A stretch of 64,000 nt of DNA from Sphingobacteriaceae bacterium (GTDB lineage: Bacteria; Bacteroidota; Bacteroidia; B-17B0; Aurantibacillaceae): assembly GCA_947480015.1 (NCBI GenBank), contig CANKBS010000006.1:1-64000 (forward strand), written 5' to 3'. The translations under genes and the position numbers were made by a program. Below the pieces are notes generated by a model that was not told the DNA's origin, made no database searches, and worked only from the letters and a program-made list of their open reading frames with translations. Positions 34,291 through 43,996 of this stretch are shown piece after piece. Positions within the stretch are counted from its first letter, which is position 1; every line of letters begins with the position of its first letter.

Positions 34291-34897
34291 GTTCATTAGT
34301 AGAATTTTAATGACAGTATTGATTTTTACTTTATCTAAAAACTAAGCTTGAAGAGTCTATGTTTGGATTTGAATTATTATTTGGGCGCTCGGGCGGGCTT
34401 TCGCTTGAATCATCTCCAGCATCATTCCTTCATTGTTTGGGCGCCTCCCAATCAGGCTCCATTATCCGGGAAGCCTGATTGGGATCGGGCAGTTCCGGTC
34501 CGATAACTATCGGACTCAAGGCACTGGCTGGCTCATCATGCCACCGGCATGATGCCCTATCCCATGGCGCGGTAATGCGTTCTCTAGCACCTATATTAAT
34601 TAAAACAATAGTAATAGTCAAACTAAAAATAGTACTATTGACACATTATTCATTACAATCGGAACTTCGAATTCGAGAATTTATGAAGCCTTGATTTTTT
34701 GGTACTGCCCACTAGCCCGAGCAAACGTGCTTAGTAACCATTGCTGTTCTCAAGAAAAAAAACAGCCTATGCTTGACCTAAACTAAAAAGCGGCATGGAT
34801 AAACTCAATTTAAAAGAATAAGTTTAAGTGTCAGACTGAAGCTTCAATTTAGCTGTGATATCGAAATGTTTGAAAAAATAAAGTAACTTAAAAATAT
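34291..34897. other. Intergenic region holding interspersed element copy B
   Basis: About 600 bp between converging genes. The first 300 bp are taken by the GGGCGCCC-type element. The rest (34586-34897) is AT-rich and shows no gene, RNA or clear terminator to me. Confidence 0.5.
34380..34585 (+). repeat. Interspersed GGGCGCCC element, copy B
   Basis: It starts TTGGGCGCTCGGGCGGGCT and ends ATCCCATGGCGCG with AATGCG, like copy A. It has a second TTTGGGCGCC start at 34436. Three strong hairpins lie inside: CCAATCAGGCT/AGCCTGATTGG, GTCCGATA/TATCGGAC, and CATCATGCC/GGCATGATG. ORFs across it are chance. Confidence 0.75.
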
Positions 34898-36013
34898 TTA
34901 CACAATCGCTTCATTCATATCCGGTAACCTTCCAAACCCCCTCAGCGATGCTATATGCGAATTCACCGCTTGCAAAAAGGTATCATTCTCTAAATAAGGC
35001 ACACCAAATTCTTCGGCCGTGGTTTTCACAATCTCTGAAATAGCAGGATAATGCACGTGACAAATGGTTGGAAACAAATGGTGTTCTACCTGAAAATTAA
35101 GTCCACCCAAATACCAGGTAATTAATTTACTGTGTCTCGAAAAATTAACAGTGGTATTCATTTGATGCACGGCCCAGTTATTTTCAATGGTACCGCTTTC
35201 ATCAGGCAGCGGATAGGTGGTGCCTTCCACGGTATGTGCCAATTGGAAGATAACGGTTAACACCACGCCGGCCACAAAATGCATCGCTAAAAAGCCAAGA
35301 GTAGTTTCACCTGACGGTAAATGAAAAAAGTAAATGGGCGCAAACAGAAAAACAAAAAAGTAAAGTACTTTATCAATCACCATTTTAAAAAGCAACACTC
35401 TGTTTTGCTTCGAACTGTTTTTGTTGATCCCTTCTTTTTTATACTTCGCATATTGTAAAAAGTCCTTTAACAGCGCCCAGTATAGGGTTAGTATCCCGTA
35501 AAAAGCAAAGGCATATAAAAACTGTAAGCTGTGATACCATTTTACACGGGTGTGTGGCGAAAAACGTAACACCAGTTTATCCTGAATGTCATTATCCAAA
35601 GTTACCACATTGGTATATGTATGATGCAGCAAATTATGTTGCATTTTCCAGTTAAAAACCGAGCCTCCTAACAAATTTAAGGTATGACCTAACCATAAAT
35701 TGGTTTTATGACTCGATGAATAAGCACCGTGGTTGGCATCGTGCATAATACTCATCCCTATACCGGCTAATCCAAATCCCATCAGTAACCATAAGATCAA
35801 ACTGATGCCAAAGCTCGGTTGAAAAATGAGAATGGCAGCGAAGGGCAATAAATACAGACTCAGCAAAGCAATGGTTTTAATGACCATTTGTGCATTGTAA
35901 TGTTTGGAGAGTTTATGCTCCTTAAAATAAGCATCCACACGCTGTCTTACAGTGGAAAAGAATTTCGATTTATCTTTATCTCTATCAATAAATCGAACGG
36001 CCTGTTGATTCAT
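34898..36013 (-). CDS. Membrane fatty acid desaturase
   Basis: A 371-residue di-iron desaturase. The three His boxes are HDANH (91-95), HNLLHH (126-131) and QVEHH (308-312). The third begins with Q, as in front-end and DesA3-like acyl desaturases. Four membrane helices lie at about 47-85 and 205-260 around the boxes. It would introduce a double bond in membrane-lipid acyl chains, with position not predictable. There is no fused cytochrome b5 domain. It is monocistronic, convergent with the ABC operon. Confidence 0.93.
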   Translation of the reverse strand: MNQQAVRFIDRDKDKSKFFSTVRQRVDAYFKEHKLSKHYNAQMVIKTIALLSLYLLPFAAILIFQPSFGISLILWLLMGFGLAGIGMSIMHDANHGAYSSSHKTNLWLGHTLNLLGGSVFNWKMQHNLLHHTYTNVVTLDNDIQDKLVLRFSPHTRVKWYHSLQFLYAFAFYGILTLYWALLKDFLQYAKYKKEGINKNSSKQNRVLLFKMVIDKVLYFFVFLFAPIYFFHLPSGETTLGFLAMHFVAGVVLTVIFQLAHTVEGTTYPLPDESGTIENNWAVHQMNTTVNFSRHSKLITWYLGGLNFQVEHHLFPTICHVHYPAISEIVKTTAEEFGVPYLENDTFLQAVNSHIASLRGFGRLPDMNEAIV

Positions 36014-36145
36014 AGTTTTGTTTTTTGATTAATAAAAAGATCTCGTCATGACAAAAATGTAAAAATTAAGGCATTTTTACAACATCTGCTTAGATAAATT
36101 TTAAACTATACCTTATAAAAAACGCAACAAATGGATTTACAAAAT

Positions 36146-38299
36146 TTAAAAGTGAATATGGATCAGATCCATTTTCCACAATATATACAACACGATGCCG
36201 GTTATGATGGAAAGGATAAAAATAGCAGGTAAGAATGGTCGTTTCTTTTTGGTAAAGGGATCATTCAGATTAATTTTTGCGCCCTTTGGTAATTCGGCCA
36301 ATTGTGTGAGTGTATTACCAAACTGAATGTTTACAATGGCTCTTGCATTAATGGCCCAACCATTGGCATCTAAAATGGGAGCCAAATTACGTTTACGCAA
36401 TTTTAAATAAGCAATGATCATCGATGGTCCCGAGATTAATAGAATTAAACCCAGTAATGCAAAAGGCATTTTCCACCACACTAAGCCCATAAAGCCTGCC
36501 ACAACCGATGCCAGTGCCGTGCCAATGGCGCCAATGGCTAAGCCAATGGCCGCAAAGATCCCCACAAATTTACCCACATCAAAGGGTGGGGGTGGATCCT
36601 TTTTAGCTTTTACGTCTTCTGCTTTTGAAGGCAAACTTTCAATGCCCTTGTTTAAATCGCCACTCACTTTTTCTTCCTGCGAGGCAGCTACTTTATTTAT
36701 TTGATTCTCGATAAAACGCGATACCTTGCGATACGGAGAAAAGAAAGCCTGACGGATACTGATGGGATTGTCAACGATCTTTGTTACCGAGGCATCCCAG
36801 TCTAATCCAGCTCTATCGTAAAATAAAGCATTTTTACCAACTACTAAATTATCAATATCACCATTGGTTAAAGCCGCTACGATCATCATTTTTTCATTGG
36901 TAGCTCTTGATACACATTCGCAATAAATTAAATACATGCCGCTAAACGATACCATGGCTGCGTGTTTGGCCATGTCGCTCACCTTAATACACAAGGTACA
37001 CGAGCGTTGATCGATGTATAAAGTTCCGGCCTGAAAAATAGCTTTTGATCCCGGTGTGTAAAAATCAAAAAAGGTGACAAAGTTTTTTAACAACGTAAAA
37101 ATATCGCGGTGGTAACGCACCAGTTTATCAACCAGTATGATATGATCGGCTTCACTGCTTAAATTGGCTTCCTCTTCAAATAGGTGAGTAATCTCTTCTT
37201 TTATGTCGGAATTTAATAAGTCCCTTACTCGGCTAATACCAAGACCTTCCACTTCATGACCTTCCTTTTCGGCACACCACTTGGCATAAGCTTTAAAGGC
37301 AGATTTTACTTTGGTCCATTCGGCTTCATTTAATTTTTTATGTGAGGGAAATAATTTTTTGAGCGTTAATTTTTTAAATTTTTCAATTTGTTTTTCCCAA
37401 GCAGGATTAATGCCTTCGCCAAGCGGCAAACTTCCTTCCGCTGCTATTTTTGCAATGGGGTAGGCGGCAATCTCATCCATACATTTGGACAGATCCAGAG
37501 CGCTTATGCTCTCAACCCTGGCCATTTGTAAATTTAAAACGTTTGTGGTTTGTGAATCAAAACTGGCTAAACGACAACGGATGTAAAAATCTTCCAACTT
37601 CGCATTTATGTTTTTAAAATTATCATAAGCCTCTTCTGTGTCCTCTCCAAAAGGAAGTATCACCGAAAGTTCTGCTTCTTTTTTTGCCTGCCAGTCCGAA
37701 TATTTTTTACATAAATCAAAAAACTTATCAGCGAGTTCTATGCTCACACCTTCTTTACCGCCTCTGTCCACAAGCGATCCAACACTGCTCCTGATTTCCG
37801 AAATCACTTTTTTAAAAGCTTCAGAATCGGCACTGTCTTCTGTAATAATGCCATCACCATTAAAACGAGTGCCGGCAAATATATTAACCAAGTCGGAAGT
37901 ATCACTTACGGTTAAAAGTTGAAGTTCTTCTTTTCCTATATTTTTTAAAATGGTTTGTGCCGAATCGTACAACACTTTACCTTCAACACGGCTACTGTCA
38001 ATGGCCGATAAATGAAAGTTTCCGTCCTGTTTTAAAAGATCATCGGGGTTTTTCATCAGCGAGCAAATCCAATTTACTGCCTCAATAATTTCAGGCACAC
38101 GTATTTGCCCGTCATGATCGGCATCAATTAATTCCAACGTTCTTTTGTCAATTTCTAAACCAGTAACCGGACAACTCAAGGCCGTCCATAATTTTGGATC
38201 AAGTTCTGCTAAGTGCACCAAGTCGGCCCCAGATTCGAGGTTTACACGCTTTACACCGCCTACGGTAGAAAAACTCCACACATGTTCTGCTTGCTTCAT
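36146..38299 (-). CDS. Large membrane-anchored protein with EF-hand, unknown function
   Basis: A 717-residue protein I do not recognise by name. Residues 59-70 are a canonical EF-hand loop (DADHDGQIRVPE). A second, weaker acidic loop is in RFNGDGIITED (about 147). Most of the rest is helical and charged. The C-terminal 150 residues contain a Pro/Lys-rich linker and three membrane helices (about 580-605, 610-632, 690-710). There is no signal peptide, so the main body is probably cytoplasmic with a membrane tail. Calcium binding is inferred from the loop only. It stands alone with no obvious partner. Confidence 0.8.
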   Translation of the reverse strand: MKQAEHVWSFSTVGGVKRVNLESGADLVHLAELDPKLWTALSCPVTGLEIDKRTLELIDADHDGQIRVPEIIEAVNWICSLMKNPDDLLKQDGNFHLSAIDSSRVEGKVLYDSAQTILKNIGKEELQLLTVSDTSDLVNIFAGTRFNGDGIITEDSADSEAFKKVISEIRSSVGSLVDRGGKEGVSIELADKFFDLCKKYSDWQAKKEAELSVILPFGEDTEEAYDNFKNINAKLEDFYIRCRLASFDSQTTNVLNLQMARVESISALDLSKCMDEIAAYPIAKIAAEGSLPLGEGINPAWEKQIEKFKKLTLKKLFPSHKKLNEAEWTKVKSAFKAYAKWCAEKEGHEVEGLGISRVRDLLNSDIKEEITHLFEEEANLSSEADHIILVDKLVRYHRDIFTLLKNFVTFFDFYTPGSKAIFQAGTLYIDQRSCTLCIKVSDMAKHAAMVSFSGMYLIYCECVSRATNEKMMIVAALTNGDIDNLVVGKNALFYDRAGLDWDASVTKIVDNPISIRQAFFSPYRKVSRFIENQINKVAASQEEKVSGDLNKGIESLPSKAEDVKAKKDPPPPFDVGKFVGIFAAIGLAIGAIGTALASVVAGFMGLVWWKMPFALLGLILLISGPSMIIAYLKLRKRNLAPILDANGWAINARAIVNIQFGNTLTQLAELPKGAKINLNDPFTKKKRPFLPAIFILSIITGIVLYILWKMDLIHIHF

Positions 38300-38577
38300 A
38301 CGGGATTAATTTTTGTTTGAATATACTTATATTTTCAAAATAAAAGGCTTCAAACCTGCTCGTTTATGCCGCTTATTTGTTTAAAGAGCGTTCTCTGTTT
38401 TTTTACTTTATCAAAAGCTTCTTAACAATTTTTCGGCTTCTTCTGATTTAAATCAGTCTAAAACGGCAAATAATCCAACAAATGTTCCTGTATAGTTTAA
38501 TTAGTTAGCCCACCTTTGTACCGTGATCAGAAAGTGTAAAATTAACGCTGATTCATCTTAAAAATAAAAAAACAAAA

Positions 38578-40269
38578 ATGAAATATATTATTATTGGTGC
38601 CGTAGCTGGCGGAGCAAGCACAGCGGCTCGTTTAAGAAGACTGGATGAAAAAGCAGAAATCGTGATTTTTGAAAAAGGCGAGTACATGTCATACGCCAAT
38701 TGCGGTTTGCCTTATTATATTGGTGAGGTAATTAAAGACCGAAATGCCTTGTTTGTGACCAGCGCCACTTCTTTTAAATTACGCTTTAATGTGGATGTAC
38801 GCACACTAACTGAAGTTTTGTCGATTGACCCCACTGCTAAAACTATCACAGCCTTTGATCAGAGAACAGGTAAACAATACAGCGAAACTTATGATAAATT
38901 GGTTTTATCGCCGGGTGCCGAGCCCATTCGCCCGCCTCTAGATGGCATTCAAAACGAAGGTATTTTTACCTTAAGAAATGTGGCCGATACCGATTACATA
39001 AAAAAATATGTGAGCGAAAAGAAAATTAAAAAGGCAGTGGTGATTGGTGCCGGATTTATTGGATTGGAAATGGCCGAAAATTTACATGAACTTGGTATTG
39101 AAATTTCAGTCATTGAAATGGGTAACCAGATTCTGGCCCCCCTCGATTTTCCTATGGCGGCTCTGGTTCAACGCCATATCCGTTCTAAAGGAGTAAACTT
39201 ATTGCTCGAGTCCTCAGTTGTAGGTTTCAAAAAAATGGGGGATCAATTAAAGGTAAAATTAAAAAACGGACAAGAACTTATTACCGAAATGGTGCTCATG
39301 TCCATTGGGGTTAAACCCGATACCAAACTCGCCAAAAATGCGGGTTTAAAAATAGGGCCTTCCAATGGCATTTGGGTGAATGCGTATTTACAAACCTCTA
39401 ATCCTTTTATTTATGCGCTTGGCGATGCCATTGAGTTTCTGAATCCCATCACCAAACAATCTATGCCGACTTATTTAGCCGGACCGGCAAATAAACAGGG
39501 ACGCATTTGTGCTAATAATTTAGTAAATGATAATACGCAAAAATATCATGGAGCCATTAATACAGCCATTGTTAAAGTTTTCGACATGACGGTAGCGACG
39601 GCAGGCACCGCTTCTAAACATTTAACACGTTCAGGTATTGAACATCTTGTTTCAACCAATCACAGTGGTTCACATGCCGGATATTATCCGGGTGCCAAAC
39701 AAATGAGCATACAAATTGCTTTTTCACCCAAGGATGGTCGTCTGTTAAGTGCACAGATTGCAGGCTTTGAAGGCGTGGATAAACGTATGGACATTTTATC
39801 CTTGCTAATAAAAGGGGAGGGCAGTGTTTACGACCTAACCGAATTTGAACATGCTTATGCACCACCTTATTCATCAGCCAAAGATCCGGTTAACATGGCA
39901 GGTTTTGTGGCCGAAAATATTTTAACCGAAAAATTGTCTGTTTTTTACTGGAATGAATTTGATAAAGTTTCGGCCGAGGATATTCTTCTGGATGTAAGAA
40001 CAGAAAAGGAGTTTCAAACTGGTTTTATTCCCGGTGCCATTAATATACCCATTGATGACTTAAGGAGCAGAATGCATGAACTCGATAAAAACAAAAAGAT
40101 TTTTATTTACTGTCAGGCCGGTTTACGTGGTTATTTAGGACACAGGATCTTAAAACAAAATGATTACAAGAAAGTACAAAATCTTTCGGGTGGATACCAG
40201 ATTTGGGAAGCTTGTGAATCGGAATTAACTGAAATTAAAAAAAGTACTGCCATCGCACAGCTGGTATAA
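38578..40269 (+). CDS. CoA-disulfide reductase-type FAD oxidoreductase with C-terminal rhodanese domain
   Basis: A 563-residue fusion. Residues 1-450 are a pyridine-nucleotide-disulfide oxidoreductase: the FAD site IIIGAVAGGASTAARLRR, the single redox Cys in SYANCGLPYYIG (C42), NAD(P) site VVIGAGFIGLEMAENL and YALGDAIE. Residues about 460-555 are a rhodanese domain with active-site CQAGLRG. This CoADR-RHD arrangement reduces CoA disulfide/persulfide or polysulfide using NAD(P)H, acting in the cytoplasm. Length and active residues are normal. It is monocistronic. Confidence 0.93.
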   Translation: MKYIIIGAVAGGASTAARLRRLDEKAEIVIFEKGEYMSYANCGLPYYIGEVIKDRNALFVTSATSFKLRFNVDVRTLTEVLSIDPTAKTITAFDQRTGKQYSETYDKLVLSPGAEPIRPPLDGIQNEGIFTLRNVADTDYIKKYVSEKKIKKAVVIGAGFIGLEMAENLHELGIEISVIEMGNQILAPLDFPMAALVQRHIRSKGVNLLLESSVVGFKKMGDQLKVKLKNGQELITEMVLMSIGVKPDTKLAKNAGLKIGPSNGIWVNAYLQTSNPFIYALGDAIEFLNPITKQSMPTYLAGPANKQGRICANNLVNDNTQKYHGAINTAIVKVFDMTVATAGTASKHLTRSGIEHLVSTNHSGSHAGYYPGAKQMSIQIAFSPKDGRLLSAQIAGFEGVDKRMDILSLLIKGEGSVYDLTEFEHAYAPPYSSAKDPVNMAGFVAENILTEKLSVFYWNEFDKVSAEDILLDVRTEKEFQTGFIPGAINIPIDDLRSRMHELDKNKKIFIYCQAGLRGYLGHRILKQNDYKKVQNLSGGYQIWEACESELTEIKKSTAIAQLV

Positions 40270-40586
40270 TGTCGGATCATTTTTTAAACTGAAGTAAATG
40301 TATCCTTTTGTTTTTTGTTGGGGGCTTCCCGCTGAAATATGTAGGCTTTTTTTATGAAAGCTTTACTTCTGCGCTATACGATTTTGTTGTTTGAGTCTAC
40401 TATCTTTACTAGTCAGCTTTTTAGTTCCAATTCCAATTTAGGATGGGTTCTTTTTCGAAACGCTAAATAAAACGCAATACAACCAACCTTTTTTGAATAG
40501 TCGGTAGCAATTTCTTGGTTTTATCAGATAACAATGATGGTAAAACTATAAAAGTATATATTTGCAACCTAACTAATTTTTCCAGT
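40270..40586. other. Intergenic region
   Basis: 317 bp with the promoter of the DUF4197 gene at the right end. I see no ORF, RNA or repeat in the rest. Confidence 0.4.
40557..40564 (+). promoter_or_regulatory. Putative -7 element for the DUF4197 gene
   Basis: TATATTTG fits TAnnTTTG, 22 bp before the ATG at 40587. Confidence 0.55.
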
Positions 40587-41327
40587 ATGAAAAAAATTCT
40601 GAGTTTTTCTTTTCTTATCATTTCTTTGTACTTGTCAGCTCAAGTAAATAAGCCCAAATTAGGTCTGCCTGATCTCTCTAATAAAGTAACTGAAATTAAA
40701 AATAACGGCACAAAGGTAAAATTAACTAACGACGAGGTAATAAAGGGTTTACGAGAGGCTTTAAGCCGAGGAACAACTAATTCGTCGTCTTTAGCCAGTC
40801 AACTGGATGGGTTTTACAAAAACCCTAAAATTTTTATTCCTTGGCCTAAAGAAGCAATGGACATGCGCAATAAACTCGTAAAAATCGGCTTAACCAATAA
40901 AATTGAAGAGTTTGAAATGAGTTTGAATCGTGCTGCCGAAGAGGCTGCATTAAAAGCGGGAGCCGTTTTTATACAAGCGATTACAAATATGAGTGTGCAA
41001 GACGGCTTTGCTATTTTAAACGGTGCCGATACGGCTGCAACTAATTTTCTACGAAAAAACACCTACAGCGCTTTGTATGAAAGTTTTTTACCTATCGTGA
41101 AGGAAGCTGTAGAAAAAGTAAAAGTAACCTCTTATTGGAGTCCGCTTGCATCTGCTTACAATAAATTTCCTGGGGTTACCAAACAAAACCCGAATTTGGA
41201 TGAATACGTTAGCAATAAGGCCATTAACGGCCTCATGGTATTGATTGCAGAGGAAGAAACAAAAATCAGAAAAGATCCAGCAGCCAGAACTTCGGAGCTT
41301 CTTAAAAAAGTATTTGGCTCGAAGTGA
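40587..41327 (+). CDS. DUF4197 domain-containing exported protein
   Basis: From ATG 40587 the protein has 246 residues with a signal peptide (MKKILSFSFLIISLYLSAQ). The longer frame from 40515 runs upstream of the -7 box and is not translated. The DUF4197 domain fills the rest, with EVIKGLREALSRG near its front, NRAAEEAALKAGAVF in the middle and LASAYNKFPGVTKQNPNLDEYVSNKAINGL near the end. It is helical, periplasmic, and of unknown function. The gene is monocistronic. Confidence 0.88.
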   Translation: MKKILSFSFLIISLYLSAQVNKPKLGLPDLSNKVTEIKNNGTKVKLTNDEVIKGLREALSRGTTNSSSLASQLDGFYKNPKIFIPWPKEAMDMRNKLVKIGLTNKIEEFEMSLNRAAEEAALKAGAVFIQAITNMSVQDGFAILNGADTAATNFLRKNTYSALYESFLPIVKEAVEKVKVTSYWSPLASAYNKFPGVTKQNPNLDEYVSNKAINGLMVLIAEEETKIRKDPAARTSELLKKVFGSK

Positions 41328-41493
41328 AAAAGGTACTTTCTCTGGTTGTATAATTCGACAGCCTTGAGTGAATACGCTTTACTGCAAAGATGCATTCTTT
41401 TTTCATGACGTTAAGTTACTGCTTAATTTTTTTGTTCACTCAAAGCTACTAACGCCACTTGCAACCTGTTTGCGGTTCGGCTTTTATTTTATC

Positions 41494-42126
41494 CTATTTT
41501 TCAGATATACCAATGTACTTTTTTAACTCAGTTTGTTTTTCTGCTTGTTTTATTAAAAAGTCTGCTACGTCAGCTCTATTAACTCCGCCTATATTAATTC
41601 CTTTAAATAATTTGTTTTCAATACGGTATTTCTCTGTCAATTCCTTGTCTAATAGCCTTCCTGGCCTCACAACTGTCCAATTCAGATCTGAGTTAGTGAT
41701 AATTTCTTCCATTTTAGATTTGTCAGCGTAAACGTCTTTTAAAAAGTATTTTAAAAACATCTTTACAATCCAAGAAACATAATTTTTACTTTCTCCAGCT
41801 CCAAATCCGGTAACAAAAATAAATGGAATATCTATCTTGTTCTCCCTATGTATTTCTACAATTAATTTTGCGAAATCCGAAAAAAGGGTAGTAGCTTTCA
41901 TATTCTTATCAGTCCCCAATGTTATAATTAGAGCATCTGCGTTTTGGATTGAATTTAACAGGTCGGCTTTATTAGTGGCATTACCAAGAATCATTTTTAA
42001 CGATTTTTTCTCTTCTAATTCAATTTCAGATCGGGAAAGGGTCGTTATCGAATGATTTCTATTTAAGCCTCTTTTTACTGTTTCTAGTCCTATTCCAGCC
42101 GAGGCTCCAATTATAGTTATATTCAT
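41494..42126 (-). CDS. NAD(P)-binding NmrA/SDR-a family oxidoreductase
   Basis: A 210-residue atypical short-chain dehydrogenase fold. The glycine-rich nucleotide site is IIGASAGIGLETVKRGL, followed by NADALIITLGT for the second strand motif and WTVVRPGRL late. There is no clear catalytic Tyr-x3-Lys, as usual in NmrA-like NAD(P)H-binding proteins, so it may be an epimerase-like or redox-sensing protein. It stands alone, and its codon use looks more AT-rich than neighbours. Substrate unknown. Confidence 0.8.
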   Translation of the reverse strand: MNITIIGASAGIGLETVKRGLNRNHSITTLSRSEIELEEKKSLKMILGNATNKADLLNSIQNADALIITLGTDKNMKATTLFSDFAKLIVEIHRENKIDIPFIFVTGFGAGESKNYVSWIVKMFLKYFLKDVYADKSKMEEIITNSDLNWTVVRPGRLLDKELTEKYRIENKLFKGINIGGVNRADVADFLIKQAEKQTELKKYIGISEK

Positions 42127-42444
42127 TTTGCTTTTTTAATGATTTCGGTTTTGAGCTAAGCGCTAACTATTGGCTAAGCGCAAAACAAACATTTACACAT
42201 GCTTTTAATCGCTTACAATTTTTTTTTAAATTTATTTTCTTTCAAATTTGCTTTAGCCATAAGGCCGATATAAAAATAACATTTTTACGGGATAAGTCGA
42301 AGAAATAATGATTCTAAATTATAATACCTCGGCTTATATTTTCTACTTAACGTTTCGTGAATAATTCTATACTATCGAAAATTTTAAAGCGCATGCCATT
42401 ACAGGCATTGCAGCCCATAGCGCCATGCCTTAGGTCAGGTTAGT
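42127..42444. other. Intergenic region beside a recombinase relic
   Basis: About 320 AT-rich bp with no recognised gene. It contains short repeats around CTAAGCGC (near 42157 and 42173) and GCATGCC/GGCATTGC segments near 42390-42410, and may be residual mobile DNA next to the recombinase relic and tRNA-Leu. Confidence 0.35.
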
Positions 42445-42695
42445 TTGGCTATTTATGCGGAATTTTCTACCGAAATATTTCAGCGAAAAGAATCAATTTT
42501 AAAGCAGTTAGAACAAGTCAATGAGAAATTATCGAACCCAAAAGAATTGATAAAATTTACTTGTGATTTATCCTCAAACCTCACTAAAACATGGGAGTTA
42601 AACGACTACCACAAAAAACAAATTTTTCAGAATACCTTTTTCCCAACGGTTTGGTGTATGATTCAAAAAACAAGCATTATCGAACCCCAAAATAA
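42445..42695 (+). pseudogene. C-terminal relic of a serine recombinase (resolvase/invertase)
   Basis: The first frame reads NPKELIKFTCDLSSNLTKTWELNDYHKKQIFQNTFF, then loses sense after the T-run 42637-42641. If one T is restored, it continues FPNGLVYDSKNKHYRTPK and stops at 42693-42695. That ending (F-P-x-G-x-x-Y-x-K-x-x-x-x-Y-R-T) is the characteristic tail of large serine recombinases in Bacteroidota. The catalytic domain and most of the protein are absent. So this is a truncated, frameshifted fragment of a mobile-element recombinase, lying about 95 bp from tRNA-Leu. Family recognition is by motif reading only. Confidence 0.65.
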
Positions 42696-42742
42696 ATTCG
42701 GTAATTGGCTACATCGCTTAACTGTCAAAGGATTTAGATAAT

Positions 42743-42786
42743 AAAAAAAGCCGAACATTTGAAGATTTCTCTAAAAAAGTCCGGCT
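42743..42786 (-). terminator. Terminator of tRNA-Leu
   Basis: On the minus strand AGCCGGAC and GTTCGGCT pair imperfectly around a long loop and are followed by seven Ts. Confidence 0.6.
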
Positions 42787-42789
42787 TCG

Positions 42790-42873
42790 TACCCGAAATC
42801 GGGGTCGAACCGATACAACCGTGAAGTTACTGGTGTTTGAGACCAGCGCGTCTACCAATTCCGCCATCCGGGC
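42790..42873 (-). tRNA. tRNA-Leu (anticodon CAA)
   Basis: On the minus strand the acceptor GCCCGGA pairs with TTCGGGT (two G-U). The anticodon arm is CTGGT-CTCAAAC-ACCAG with anticodon CAA. There is a long class II variable arm (TAACTTCACGGTTGT region), and a T arm ATCGG-TTCGACC-CCGAT. Length is 84 nt. The discriminator is A and CCA is not encoded. Confidence 0.97.
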
Positions 42874-42971
42874 ATTTAAATTGGGAGTGCAAAGCTAAGT
42901 TTTGTTTTACAATAAAGCAAAATATTAAGCGAAATAAGCGCTAAATACTGTGCCAATTCCATAAAAACCGC

Positions 42972-42979
42972 TATATTTG
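42972..42979 (+). promoter_or_regulatory. Putative -7 element for prs
   Basis: TATATTTG fits TAnnTTTG and lies 10 bp before the prs ATG, leaving a very short leader. Confidence 0.6.
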
Positions 42980-42989
42980 CAGTCCAAAA

Positions 42990-43922
42990 ATGGAGTCACA
43001 AGTAAAATTATTTTCCGGTATTGCAACTGAGGCTTTGGCCGAAAAGATTGCATCTTCCTACGGTCAGTCCTTAGGGAAAGTTGAGCATTACCGTTTTAGC
43101 GATGGTGAGTTACAGGCCTCCTATGAAGAGAGTATCCGTGGACATTCGGTGTTCATCATGCAAAGCACCATGCCGCCTGCCGATAACCTCATGGAATTAT
43201 TACTGCTCATTGATGCCGCCAAACGCGCAAGCGCCCGTCACATTGTAGCTGTTATTCCGTATTATGGTTATGCCCGTCAGGACCGCAAAGATAAACCACG
43301 TGTGGCCATTGGCGCTAAACTGGTAGCCGATATGCTGGCTGTGGCCGGTGCTACCCGTGTTATGACCATGGATTTACATGCCGATCAAATTCAAGGTTTC
43401 TTTAACGTGCCCGTAGATCACTTGTACGCTTCAACCATTTTTTTACCTTACATTAAATCACTCAACATCCCTAACCTTACCATTGCTGCACCCGATATGG
43501 GAGGCAGTAAGCGCGCCAACGGTTATGCCAAACATTTAAAAGCCGAAATGGTAATCTGCTACAAACAACGGGCCAAAGCTAATGTGATTGAAAGCATGAC
43601 TGCTATTGGTGAAATGGAAGGCAGAAATATTATTTTAGTGGATGATTTAGTGGATACCGGTGGAACCTTATGCAAGGCCGCTGACATGATGCTCGATCGC
43701 GGCGCCTTAAGCGTGCGCGCCATTTGTACACATCCTGTTCTTTCAGGTAAAGCGTATGAGAACATTCAAAACTCACGGTTAAAAGAACTGATCGTAACCG
43801 ATACCATTCCTCTAACGCAGCAAAGTGATAAAATAAAAGTACTCAGCGTGGCACCTCTTTTCGCTAAAGTGATTAGCAGCGTGCACAATTACGAATCTAT
43901 TAGCAGCAACTTTATTCTTTAA
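42990..43922 (+). CDS. prs: Ribose-phosphate pyrophosphokinase
   Basis: A 310-residue PRPP synthase. It makes PRPP from ribose 5-phosphate and ATP, feeding purine, pyrimidine, His, Trp and NAD synthesis. Signature sites are present: the DGE segment (FSDGELQASYEESIRG), the catalytic flexible-loop region RQDRKDKPR, MTMDLHADQIQGFF, and the PRPP loop VDDLVDTGGTL. Length is normal for class I enzymes. It lies directly upstream of rplY, a pairing widely seen in bacteria, 74 bp apart. Confidence 0.97.
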   Translation: MESQVKLFSGIATEALAEKIASSYGQSLGKVEHYRFSDGELQASYEESIRGHSVFIMQSTMPPADNLMELLLLIDAAKRASARHIVAVIPYYGYARQDRKDKPRVAIGAKLVADMLAVAGATRVMTMDLHADQIQGFFNVPVDHLYASTIFLPYIKSLNIPNLTIAAPDMGGSKRANGYAKHLKAEMVICYKQRAKANVIESMTAIGEMEGRNIILVDDLVDTGGTLCKAADMMLDRGALSVRAICTHPVLSGKAYENIQNSRLKELIVTDTIPLTQQSDKIKVLSVAPLFAKVISSVHNYESISSNFIL

Positions 43923-43996
43923 CCCGCATACTAATTAAACTAACGATTCGCTTAACAGACGCGGGCTTTTAAACGGATCAATAAAAAAAACAAAAA

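Noticed and set aside
34430-34694. ORFs in both strands between the permease and desaturase genes
   Set aside because: They follow from hairpin-rich element copy B, not from coding selection.
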